Shown piece by piece: positions 1 to 4,899 of a stretch of 6,797 bases of DNA. The notes beneath the pieces are model-generated. The model was given only the letters and a program-made list of their open reading frames with translations, did no database searches and had not been told where the DNA came from. This stretch comes from Microcaldota archaeon. GTDB taxonomy: Archaea > Micrarchaeota > Micrarchaeia > Norongarragalinales > UBA10210. The translations under genes were made by a program, and so were the position numbers. Location of the stretch: NCBI GenBank assembly GCA_013331595.1, contig DUGE01000030.1, positions 1,961-8,757 on the forward strand, given 5' to 3'. Numbering within the stretch: position 1 is the stretch's first letter; each line of letters starts with the position of its first letter.

Positions 1-573
1 TCTTACGAGCTTGTTGCGGGAAAAGGGACTGCCATAAAATTTTCAAAGCCCGAGCGCGGCGTGCCTTACGAAGCACTAGCCGCATCGGCGGGAACCTTGG
101 GGTTCGGGATGTTCAACCTATACCTGGACGCCAGCGGGACGATTGGCGGAAAGAAATTCGTTGGTTCCGCTTACGTGCAGAAAGTAGTCGTAGTCGCGCC
201 GTTCATTCCATGGAATTGGGTGCGCCTGGTGTTTGCGGACCGTTCGGCCCTGGATTTCTTTGCCGTACGGCTCGACAAGCACGATGTCGGGCGCAACGTG
301 CTTTATCTTGCTACTTACCGGTTTGCATCAGGCAGGACTGTCAAGCTCGGGGACTGCCGCCTGCGGAGGCTCGCCAAAGACCGGTGGCTTCTCGAAGGCA
401 AGGGCGTTGCAGCCTACCTGAAGACGTACGCCTTCAAGCCGTTCGTAATCAAGGGACGCGGCGAGTTCCACTACGACGAGTACATGGTCGAATGCACTGA
501 CTTCGCTTTCAAAGGCGTGAGAAAGCAGACGGGAATAGGCCTAATCGAAGACGCCTATGGATTAATGCTTTAA
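1..573 (+). CDS. Hypothetical beta-rich protein, 5' end outside window
   Basis: The reading frame is open from the first base to a TAA at 571-573, giving 190 visible residues. The GTG at 61 is in frame, but the 20 codons before it also read as ordinary protein (SYELVAGKGTAIKF...), so the gene probably begins upstream of the window. The protein alternates short hydrophobic and polar stretches, as a beta-barrel would. It carries a PWNW motif (visible residues 70-73), then FADRSALDFFAVRLD, then a region rich in Lys, Arg and aromatics. The pattern of Trp-x-Trp followed by a Phe/Asp strand faintly resembles the CrtC/AttH lipocalin-like group, but I do not recognise the family and assign no function. 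There is no transmembrane segment in the visible part. A terminator-like hairpin follows. Coding status is fairly sure; identity is unknown. Confidence 0.8.
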   Translation, partial: SYELVAGKGTAIKFSKPERGVPYEALAASAGTLGFGMFNLYLDASGTIGGKKFVGSAYVQKVVVVAPFIPWNWVRLVFADRSALDFFAVRLDKHDVGRNVLYLATYRFASGRTVKLGDCRLRRLAKDRWLLEGKGVAAYLKTYAFKPFVIKGRGEFHYDEYMVECTDFAFKGVRKQTGIGLIEDAYGLML

Positions 574-592
574 AGCCCCGGGCCGAGGATGC

Positions 593-642
593 GTTTGGAG
601 CACTCGATTTTGTTGCAGAACGGTCCAAACCACCACTTTTTT
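593..642 (+). terminator. Terminator-like hairpin after the first gene
   Basis: GTTTGGA (593-599) is an exact inverted match to TCCAAAC (624-630), giving a 7-bp stem with a 24-nt loop. It is followed six bases later by a run of six T (637-642). It sits 20 bases after the stop of the first gene, where a transcript end is expected. The loop is long, so the stem may be weak; in archaea the T run alone can terminate. AACCACC occurs twice here (628-634 and 643-649), which I take as chance. Confidence 0.4.
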
Positions 643-660
643 AACCACCTTTGTGCATAC

Positions 661-670
661 TTTTTTATAG
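661..670 (+). promoter_or_regulatory. Possible distal TATA box for the zinc-ribbon gene
   Basis: TTTTTTATAG fits an archaeal box A. A start about 26 bases downstream would give a leader of roughly 120 nt before the ATG at 810, containing two A/T palindromes. The nearer box at 762-770 is an equally good or better candidate. Confidence 0.3.
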
Positions 671-705
671 AAGCCTGCTTCTAGACGGAAGAGTAAAGTG
701 AAGAA

Positions 706-737
706 CGAAAAAAAATTTTTTCGACAGAAAATTTTCT
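706..737. repeat. Two adjacent A/T palindromes
   Basis: CGAAAAAAAATTTTTTCG at 706-723 is a perfect 18-base palindrome (A8T6 core flanked by CG). AGAAAATTTTCT at 726-737 is a perfect 12-base palindrome. Both contain A-tracts followed by T-tracts, which bend or stiffen DNA. They lie upstream of the proximal promoter candidate of the zinc-ribbon gene, or in its leader if the distal promoter is used. No regulator can be named. Confidence 0.5.
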
Positions 738-761
738 TTTGAGTTCGAATTGTTTTTCCGG

Positions 762-770
762 CTTAAAGTA
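762..770 (+). promoter_or_regulatory. Probable proximal TATA box for the zinc-ribbon gene
   Basis: CTTAAAGTA lies just after TTCCGG and resembles an archaeal box A. The predicted start about 26 bases on (around 792) gives a leader of about 18 nt containing the GGTGA Shine-Dalgarno at 797-801. GGCTTA is repeated at 760-765 and 772-777. Confidence 0.4.
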
Positions 771-809
771 AGGCTTAGAGCACTGTAGAAGTGCAAGGTG
801 AATGGATAA

Positions 810-986
810 ATGGATGGAGACAGCGGCCAAGGCGGCTTTAGAGGCGGCTACGGCGACAGAAAAATGTACAAGGCAGTCTGCTCTGATTGCGGACAAGAGT
901 GCGAAGTTCCTTTTGAACCCGCGCCCGGAAAGCCTGTATACTGCAGGGACTGCTACCAAAAGCACAGAAAACCACGAAGGTACTAA
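810..986 (+). CDS. Small zinc ribbon, CxxC-x17-CxxC, Gly/Arg-rich N-terminus
   Basis: This 58-residue protein starts at ATG 810 and stops at TAA 984-986. GGTGA at 797-801 is a good Shine-Dalgarno 8 bases before the ATG. Residues 1-18 are Gly/Arg/Asp-rich (GGFRGGYGDR), like an RGG-type RNA-binding segment. The rest begins MYKAVCSDCGQECEVPFEP and has two zinc-binding knuckles, CSDC (24-27) and CRDC (45-48), exactly 17 residues apart, then a basic end (KHRKPRRY). This spacing matches the CxxC-x17-CxxC domain seen in many DPANN and CPR proteins, often joined to Gly/Arg-rich tails. Function is not established; binding of RNA or DNA is a reasonable guess. ATG 864 could serve as an alternative start, but its upstream region lacks a comparable Shine-Dalgarno. 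The next gene, a helicase with an RGG tail, may be a partner. Confidence 0.85.
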   Translation: MDGDSGQGGFRGGYGDRKMYKAVCSDCGQECEVPFEPAPGKPVYCRDCYQKHRKPRRY

Positions 987-1013
987 CTTCGGATTTTTGA
1001 CGCTTTTAACAGC

Positions 1014-1066
1014 GAAAGGGGTTTTGCAAAAAGCCCCTTTTCCCCTTTTTTTTCAGGTTTTTTTTT
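1014..1066 (+). terminator. T-rich terminator between zinc ribbon and helicase
   Basis: AAAGGGG (1015-1021) pairs exactly with CCCCTTT (1034-1040), and TTTT/AAAA next to it can extend the stem. Two long T runs follow, eight T at 1046-1053 and nine T at 1058-1066. This combines a hairpin with archaeal-type T-tract termination, 28 bases after the zinc-ribbon stop. It implies that the helicase is mostly transcribed from its own promoter. Confidence 0.7.
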
Positions 1067-1097
1067 AACAGGAAGCTGAAGGCTTTTTTACGAACTG

Positions 1098-1123
1098 CTT
1101 TTTATCCTATCACGCTTAATTAA
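1098..1123 (+). promoter_or_regulatory. Probable promoter of the helicase gene
   Basis: Two TATA-like candidates lie here: CTTTTTATC (1098-1106) and TTAATTAA (1116-1123). Starts 26 bases on would give leaders of about 33 or 15 nt, both including at least part of the Shine-Dalgarno at 1149-1153. Which one is used cannot be told from sequence. Confidence 0.4.
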
Positions 1124-1160
1124 AGAAAAGCAATTTTAAACATACCAAAGGAGAGTTAGA

Positions 1161-2468
1161 TTGAAAATGCAATTGAATTTCAGCGAGCCCGTTTCCAGAG
1201 CACTTTCGGAACTCGGCTTTACGGAACTGACGGAAGTGCAGAAACAGGCGATTCCCTTCATCCTCCAAGGCGAGGATTTGATTGCGCAATCGCGCACCGG
1301 AACGGGAAAGACGGCCGCGTTCGCCATTCCCCTTCTCGAACACTTGACTTCAAAACCCCCGCAAAACCACGTGCAAGTCCTGGTCCTGGTGCCGACGCGC
1401 GAGTTGGCGCTTCAAGTGGGCACGGACTTCAAGAAGATAGGGAAAAACACGCGCTTGCGTTTTCTAGTCGCGTACGGCGGCACTGGAATAGAACGGCAGA
1501 TCGACATGCTCCGAAGCGGAGTGCAAATCGTCGTAGGCACGCCCGGCAGGATCATCGACTTGATCGAGCACAACGCGCTCGACCTTTCTCGCGTGCAGAC
1601 TTTCGTGCTCGACGAGGCGGACGTCATGCTCGCCATGGGATTCGTCCGAGACGTCGAGAAAATAATGTCTTTCACCCCCCAGAAAAAGCAGGTTTTGCTC
1701 TTCTGCGTTGACTTGCCCGAGGAAATCATGAGCCTCGCGCGCAGGCACATGCGCTATCCCCAGCACGTCAAGCTCGTGTCTTCCGACAAGAGCGCGCAAG
1801 GCGTAAAACAAGTTTTCTATACCGTGCACGCGGGCCGCAAGCTCAGCGGGCTGATTTACCTGCTTCACAAACTCAAGCCCGAAAGGGCGTTGATTTTCTG
1901 CAGGACCAAGCGCAGGGTAAGCGAACTCGCAAGGCAATTGAATTTCAACGGCATCAAGGCCGACGGCATTCAAGGCAACTTGACGCAAGCCCAGCGGACG
2001 CACGCGATGGAGTCTTTCAAGGCAGGCCATACTAACATTCTCGTCGCGACGGACGTCGCGTCGCGCGGAATCCACGTCGAAGCCATTTCACACGTTTTCA
2101 ACTACGAATTGCCTTACGACATCAACGACTACATCCACCGCATCGGGCGCACCGGCAGAATGCACGCCGTCGGAGAAGCAATTTCATTGTGCTATTCCGA
2201 CGAGCTCGGCACCCTCGGGCAAATCGAACGCTTGATCGGCAAGACTCTCGAGGAAAAGACGCTTCCTCAAAACCTTCCGGCCCCGCGCATGCCTCCGTTT
2301 TCCGAAGGCTCCAGGCGCTCAAGCGGGCCTTCAAGGTTCGGCGGCGGAAGGCCGCAAGGCAGGGGAAGCTTTTCCCGCGGCAGAGGCGGATATTCGCGAG
2401 ACCGCAGCGGGAGAGAACCCGTCCGAAGAGGGCCTTCAACGCCCACGCGTTTTACGAGAATCGGCTAA
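1161..2468 (+). CDS. DEAD-box RNA helicase with RGG-rich tail and altered motif III
   Basis: This 435-residue protein should be an ATP-dependent RNA-binding or remodelling enzyme of the cytoplasm. Motifs are in order: Q motif (near F20 to Q27), motif I AQSRTGTGKT (42-51), Ia PTRELA (78-83), Ib TPGR (127-130), II DEAD (151-154), IV IFCRTK (245-250), IVa QGNLTQAQR (271-279), V ATDVASRGIH (296-305), VI HRIGRTGR (326-333). Residues from about 375 form a Ser/Gly/Arg-rich tail with FGGGR and RGRGGY, typical of RNA-annealing extensions. Motif III, normally Ser-Ala-Thr, reads Cys-Val-Asp (182-184) between conserved LLF and LPEEI. The start is taken as TTG 1161 because AGGAG (1149-1153) is 7 bases before it; ATG 1167 is 13 bases away and would remove only two residues. 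The family is certain; whether the enzyme truly unwinds RNA is open. Confidence 0.95.
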   Translation: MKMQLNFSEPVSRALSELGFTELTEVQKQAIPFILQGEDLIAQSRTGTGKTAAFAIPLLEHLTSKPPQNHVQVLVLVPTRELALQVGTDFKKIGKNTRLRFLVAYGGTGIERQIDMLRSGVQIVVGTPGRIIDLIEHNALDLSRVQTFVLDEADVMLAMGFVRDVEKIMSFTPQKKQVLLFCVDLPEEIMSLARRHMRYPQHVKLVSSDKSAQGVKQVFYTVHAGRKLSGLIYLLHKLKPERALIFCRTKRRVSELARQLNFNGIKADGIQGNLTQAQRTHAMESFKAGHTNILVATDVASRGIHVEAISHVFNYELPYDINDYIHRIGRTGRMHAVGEAISLCYSDELGTLGQIERLIGKTLEEKTLPQNLPAPRMPPFSEGSRRSSGPSRFGGGRPQGRGSFSRGRGGYSRDRSGREPVRRGPSTPTRFTRIG

Positions 2469-2475
2469 CGCCGTT

Positions 2476-2521
2476 AAAGCGAATGCGCTGGATTTATTTG
2501 CTCTTGCGCATTAAACGCTTT
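2476..2521. repeat. Long inverted repeat around the membrane-hydrolase promoter
   Basis: AAAGCG-AATGCGC (2476-2488) matches GCGCATT (2506-2512) and CGCTTT (2516-2521) in inverted orientation, 13 pairs broken only by a three-base AAA bulge. The 17-base centre holds the TATA-like TTATTTG (about 2493-2499). It could be a hairpin ending the helicase mRNA (stop at 2468), although no T run follows, or an operator dyad over the next gene's promoter. Confidence 0.6.
2493..2499 (+). promoter_or_regulatory. Possible TATA box for the membrane hydrolase gene
   Basis: A TTTATTT-like stretch lies about 36 bases before ATG 2532, which predicts a very short leader of about 10 nt. No Shine-Dalgarno is visible before this ATG, which fits near-leaderless translation. 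Confidence 0.3.
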
Positions 2522-2531
2522 CGACCCGCCA

Positions 2532-3044
2532 ATGAATTCTTACGCGCACATAGCCTTGGGCTTTGCCGCCAACGCAGCCTTATTCTGGATTCTAGCGCAA
2601 GCCGGCTACGCCTTTCCCATAATGCAAAACGTTCCTTTGGTTTTTGCAGTCGCCATTTCAATAGCCTTGTTTTCAATCCTTCCCGACATCGACTCAATCA
2701 ACTCGCTGGCAAGCAAGCTCTTCAAACTTGCTTTGCTGCTTGCTGCAGCAAGCTGGACTTACGAATTCTTCGCTTCTAAAAGCGCTTTAGCGCTTGCGAA
2801 AGCAGTTTTCGCCCTGCTTGCCGTGGGAGGGCATTTTCTTTACGCGAAAAGCGGGCGCATGCACAGGCAATTCCCCCATACTTTCGCCTTCGGCGCGTTG
2901 GCATGCATTGCAGCGTTTTTGCTCACCGGCTCCAAGACCGTTGCTTTAGCTTCGGCAATAGCGTTCGCGTCGCATTTGGCGGCCGATTGGCATGTGCTCG
3001 CGGCTTTGAAAATGGATTTCCTGCGCCTCAAAAAAAGCTTTTAG
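2532..3044 (+). CDS. Membrane-bound putative metal-dependent hydrolase (PF04307/YdjM-like)
   Basis: This 170-residue polytopic membrane protein has the conserved polar residues of the PF04307 family (YdjM, formerly DUF457). They are an N-terminal His in AHIALGF (H6), PDID (51-54) after a hydrophobic segment, HRQFPH (H111 and H116), and a late H-x3-D (H148, D152, in SHLAADWH). These His and Asp residues are thought to bind metal at the membrane face. About four or five hydrophobic segments are visible, near residues 7-27, 33-50, 64-80, 86-104 and 117-150. The family's substrate is not firmly known, so no reaction is assigned. ATG 2532 is the first in-frame start; no Shine-Dalgarno precedes it. 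The 3' end overlaps the convergent minus-strand gene by 17 bases. Two perfect 16-base palindromes lie inside the coding sequence (2738-2753 and 2780-2795) in repetitive Ala/Leu codons. Confidence 0.8.
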   Translation: MNSYAHIALGFAANAALFWILAQAGYAFPIMQNVPLVFAVAISIALFSILPDIDSINSLASKLFKLALLLAAASWTYEFFASKSALALAKAVFALLAVGGHFLYAKSGRMHRQFPHTFAFGALACIAAFLLTGSKTVALASAIAFASHLAADWHVLAALKMDFLRLKKSF

Positions 3045-3222
3045 ACCGGGAAACGCGGTTTTGCGCGAGCGCGTAGAACGCGAGGGAAAGCCAGAACAGC
3101 GCGAACACCGCCAAGGCCTCCAGAAACCGCGTGTTGGGATTCTGCTCGAAGACCATGGCGAACAATAGGACCGACATGGCGAGAGCTGAAAGAAACTGGG
3201 GAAAAAGGATTGGGATTAGCAT
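3028..3222 (-). CDS. Small two-helix membrane protein, hypothetical
   Basis: This 64-residue protein starts at the minus-strand ATG (3222 down to 3220) and stops at 3030-3028. Two hydrophobic segments, about residues 3-24 and 34-53, are joined by a short polar turn (EQNPNTR). The C-terminus is basic (QNRVSRSK). AGGA lies four bases before the ATG on the minus strand, and a TATA-like TTTAAATATA lies about 60 bases upstream, so the gene has its own signals. Third-position use is GC-rich like its neighbours, which supports coding. The last 17 bases overlap the opposite hydrolase gene, and a run of A on the plus strand (3030-3036) supplies a T run at its end for termination. I do not recognise the family. 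The divergent neighbour is the PhoU regulator, whose putative boxes flank this gene's promoter. Confidence 0.6.
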   Translation of the reverse strand: MLIPILFPQFLSALAMSVLLFAMVFEQNPNTRFLEALAVFALFWLSLAFYALAQNRVSRSKSFF

Positions 3223-3270
3223 GAATTCCTAGGAGGGAAGACGGGTGTTATGGGTTCCGCAACTACCAAA

Positions 3271-3298
3271 AATACCGATATATTTAAATCAATACCGA
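3271..3298 (-). promoter_or_regulatory. Minus-strand promoter flanked by AATACCGA repeats
   Basis: Read on the minus strand, GATTTAAATATATCGG contains a good box A. A start about 26 bases on falls near 3257, giving a leader of about 35 nt for the small membrane gene. Identical AATACCGA boxes at 3271-3278 and 3291-3298, 20 bases (two helical turns) apart, bracket the TATA element, as expected of an operator. Confidence 0.45.
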
Positions 3299-3301
3299 CA
3301 A

Positions 3302-3370
3302 AAGTATATATTCCGGATATTGCAGTATATACTATAACAACAAATACTTATTCTGATGAAATCGGATAAT
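3302..3370 (+). promoter_or_regulatory. Promoter and box-rich leader of the AbrB-PhoU gene
   Basis: AGTATATACT (3324-3333) is a perfect palindrome and a strong TATA box; AGTATATA also occurs at 3303-3310. A start about 26 bases after the first gives a leader near 15 nt, with no clear Shine-Dalgarno before ATG 3369. Inverted relatives of the AATACCGA box lie at 3313-3321 (AATATCCGG on the minus strand) and at 3361-3370 (ATTATCCGAT on the minus strand), the last touching the start codon. Confidence 0.5.
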
Positions 3371-4328
3371 GCGTGATATTGTGGGACAGAAACGGATAGT
3401 GCAGAAGACGGGCACGTCTACGCTTATCGTTTCGCTGCCGCGCACCTGGACTGAAAGGACGGGCGTAAAGAAGGGTTCGGAGCTCTTCGCATTGGAGCAG
3501 CCGGACGGAAGCATGGTGCTTTCCACGCGCCCGGATGAGGAAAAGCGCGAGTCTTTCGACTTGAGCTTGGACGACGTTCCCTCGAAGGACGAATTGTCAA
3601 GAAAATTCTATTCCGCTTACATCGCCGGCTTCGATTCAATCCGCGTGCACTCTTCCTCGCGCATTACGCCGGAATTGCGCAAGACTGTTTTGCAGGAGAC
3701 GAAGAGGCTCATCGGCCTTGAAATCGTGGACGAAACCCCGAACGTCATCGTCGTGAAGGACTTTTTCTCGCGCGAGGGTCTGAGCGTGGAAAAAACGCTG
3801 AAAAGAATGCACTTGATTACGTGCAGCCTGTTCGAGGATTTGCTTGAAGGAAAAGAGCTGGATGCGGTCGTCGAGCGGGATGACGAAGTCGACAGGCTCA
3901 GGTTTCTCCTCTTGAGGCAGCTGAACCTGGCTTTGAAAAACCCGCAAGTCTTGCGCGGCTTGAATCTCACTGCGAACCGCTGCATTGATTACGCGACGGC
4001 AACGCTTTACATAGAGCGCATTGCAGACCACGTTACCGCCATGGCTAAAATCCTGTCGCGGGAGAAAACCGACGTTTTCAAGCCGTTCCGCCAGCCTTTC
4101 GAAAAAGTTTACTCGCTTTACAAGGATTCCGTAAAAGCCTTTCTGGAAAAGGATTTCGCCTTGTCCATGAAAACAATCAAAAGCAAGCCGTCCTTACATT
4201 CGGAAATGGGCGAGTTGAACAAGCGCTTGTGGCAGAAAGGCATGGGCTACAGCCCGCTTGTAGAGCATTCCAACAGCATTCTTGACGGCAGCGAAGGCAT
4301 CGCCGAACAGGCCATAAACCAGTCTTGA
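3369..4328 (+). CDS. AbrB/SpoVT domain-PhoU fusion, phosphate-type regulator
   Basis: This 319-residue protein has the usual length of the archaeal PhoU regulators that carry an AbrB-like DNA-binding domain. Residues about 8-52 form the swapped-hairpin domain (RIVQKTGTSTLIVSLPRTW, then GVKKGSEL). After an acidic linker come helical PhoU-like segments from about residue 75 to 310, including ERDDEVDRLRFLL (169-181) and YIERIADH (214-221), the acidic pattern that binds metal in PhoU. In bacteria PhoU controls phosphate uptake through PstSCAB and PhoR; the archaeal fusions probably bind DNA directly, but their targets are not well known. No transporter gene is in the window. The start is fixed by the conserved beginning and the TATA box upstream. 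The C-terminus is intact. Repeated boxes in the upstream region suggest autoregulation. The family call is firm; the ligand and regulon are inferred. Confidence 0.92.
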   Translation: MRDIVGQKRIVQKTGTSTLIVSLPRTWTERTGVKKGSELFALEQPDGSMVLSTRPDEEKRESFDLSLDDVPSKDELSRKFYSAYIAGFDSIRVHSSSRITPELRKTVLQETKRLIGLEIVDETPNVIVVKDFFSREGLSVEKTLKRMHLITCSLFEDLLEGKELDAVVERDDEVDRLRFLLLRQLNLALKNPQVLRGLNLTANRCIDYATATLYIERIADHVTAMAKILSREKTDVFKPFRQPFEKVYSLYKDSVKAFLEKDFALSMKTIKSKPSLHSEMGELNKRLWQKGMGYSPLVEHSNSILDGSEGIAEQAINQS

Positions 4329-4372
4329 ACCCGCCTGCCGCGCGCAATCCCGCCCCCCGCTTTTTCCGCTGG

Positions 4373-4381
4373 TTTTTAATA
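4373..4381 (+). promoter_or_regulatory. TATA box for a leaderless transcript
   Basis: TTTTTAATA is centred at 4377, exactly 26 bases before the A of ATG 4403, which is the spacing that puts transcription start on the start codon. No Shine-Dalgarno precedes this ATG. The upstream 44 bases are C/G-rich with no other signal. Confidence 0.6.
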
Positions 4382-4402
4382 CGCCGTGCGAGTCTTGTTT
4401 CT

Positions 4403-4879
4403 ATGCGGCTAGGCTTCGTCACTGCGTTGACCAACGACTTTGACGCGAAAGAAGTAATCCAGAAAATCGCCCAGCAGGAAATCGGCGTGGATTTGGAGTT
4501 CGAACAGGCGCCCACGCTCTTGAACACGCCCGCGGCAGTCAAAAAAGTTTTCTACAACGGCGTGGACGCATGCATCGTTTTCGTGCAGTCGAGCGCGGAA
4601 GAAAGGGTTTCGCTGGCGTTGGCGCAAGAGAAGATAGTCGACGTGGAGAAAGATGCGGGGAAATACTGCATCGTGTGCACGGTTTTGGACGAAGAGGAAA
4701 ACCCTGCTTCGCTGGCTGAAGAACGGCTGACTGAAGCGCTGCACTTGCTTTTGGGAGTGAGGCCGGAAAAGCCTGCGCCCGATTCACAATTGGATTTGTT
4801 CCAAACTCCTTCAACTTCGATGGACATGTTCACCCCTTCGGGAGAAAACGAAAGCAGTGGGGGAAAATCGCTGTTTTAG
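4403..4879 (+). CDS. Divergent lumazine/riboflavin-synthase-fold protein with motif-bearing tail
   Basis: This 158-residue protein starts at ATG 4403. An in-frame TTG at 4325 overlapping the phoU stop would add 26 residues rich in Pro, Arg and Ala; I reject it because the TATA spacing fits ATG 4403. The first 120 residues follow the lumazine synthase/archaeal riboflavin synthase layout: an opening strand MRLGFVTALT, a TPAAVKKVFYNGVDACIVFV helix-strand (42-61), and a final LAEERLTEALHLLL helix (104-117). The usual PG-x-x-x-x-P loop reads PTLLNTP, and the region around the usual AHE reads AQE, so catalysis is uncertain. The normal role would be the last steps of riboflavin synthesis. Residues 119-158 are a disordered-looking tail with QLDLF (129-133), MDMF (140-143) and a terminal SLF. 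Family confidence is moderate; function is open. Confidence 0.5.
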   Translation: MRLGFVTALTNDFDAKEVIQKIAQQEIGVDLEFEQAPTLLNTPAAVKKVFYNGVDACIVFVQSSAEERVSLALAQEKIVDVEKDAGKYCIVCTVLDEEENPASLAEERLTEALHLLLGVRPEKPAPDSQLDLFQTPSTSMDMFTPSGENESSGGKSLF

Positions 4880-4899
4880 GGAAAAAATGGTGGTGTGAA

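Noticed and set aside
681..965. 94-residue minus-strand ORF over the zinc-ribbon gene
   Set aside because: The zinc ribbon on the plus strand has two CxxC knuckles at exact family spacing and a Shine-Dalgarno; the antisense ORF has neither motif nor signal.
802..1068. 88-residue plus-strand ORF overlapping the zinc-ribbon gene
   Set aside because: It is in another frame, ends inside the T-rich terminator (its C-terminus is Phe-rich from T runs) and shows no motif.
1464..2075. 203-residue minus-strand ORF
   Set aside because: It is entirely antisense to the helicase core and has no recognisable domain or start signal.
2189..2779. 196-residue plus-strand ORF rich in Arg and Lys
   Set aside because: It lies across the helicase tail and the membrane hydrolase in another frame. 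Its basic composition comes from shifted Gly/Arg codons, and both real genes have clear family motifs.
2738..2795. Two perfect 16-base palindromes (GCTTGCTG/CAGCAAGC and AAGCGCT-TT-AGCGCTT)
   Set aside because: They lie within coding sequence for Ala/Leu/Ser-rich membrane helices, where GCT, GCG, CTT and TTG codons readily create such symmetry; no sign of function.
3353..3366. CTGATGA resembling a C box of a C/D guide RNA
   Set aside because: The first base is wrong for the consensus, no D box (CTGA) lies at a suitable distance before the phoU start, and the stretch falls in the phoU leader.
4325..4402. N-terminal extension of the synthase-like gene from TTG 4325
   Set aside because: The extension covers the C-rich spacer and the TATA box, and the box predicts a start exactly at ATG 4403.
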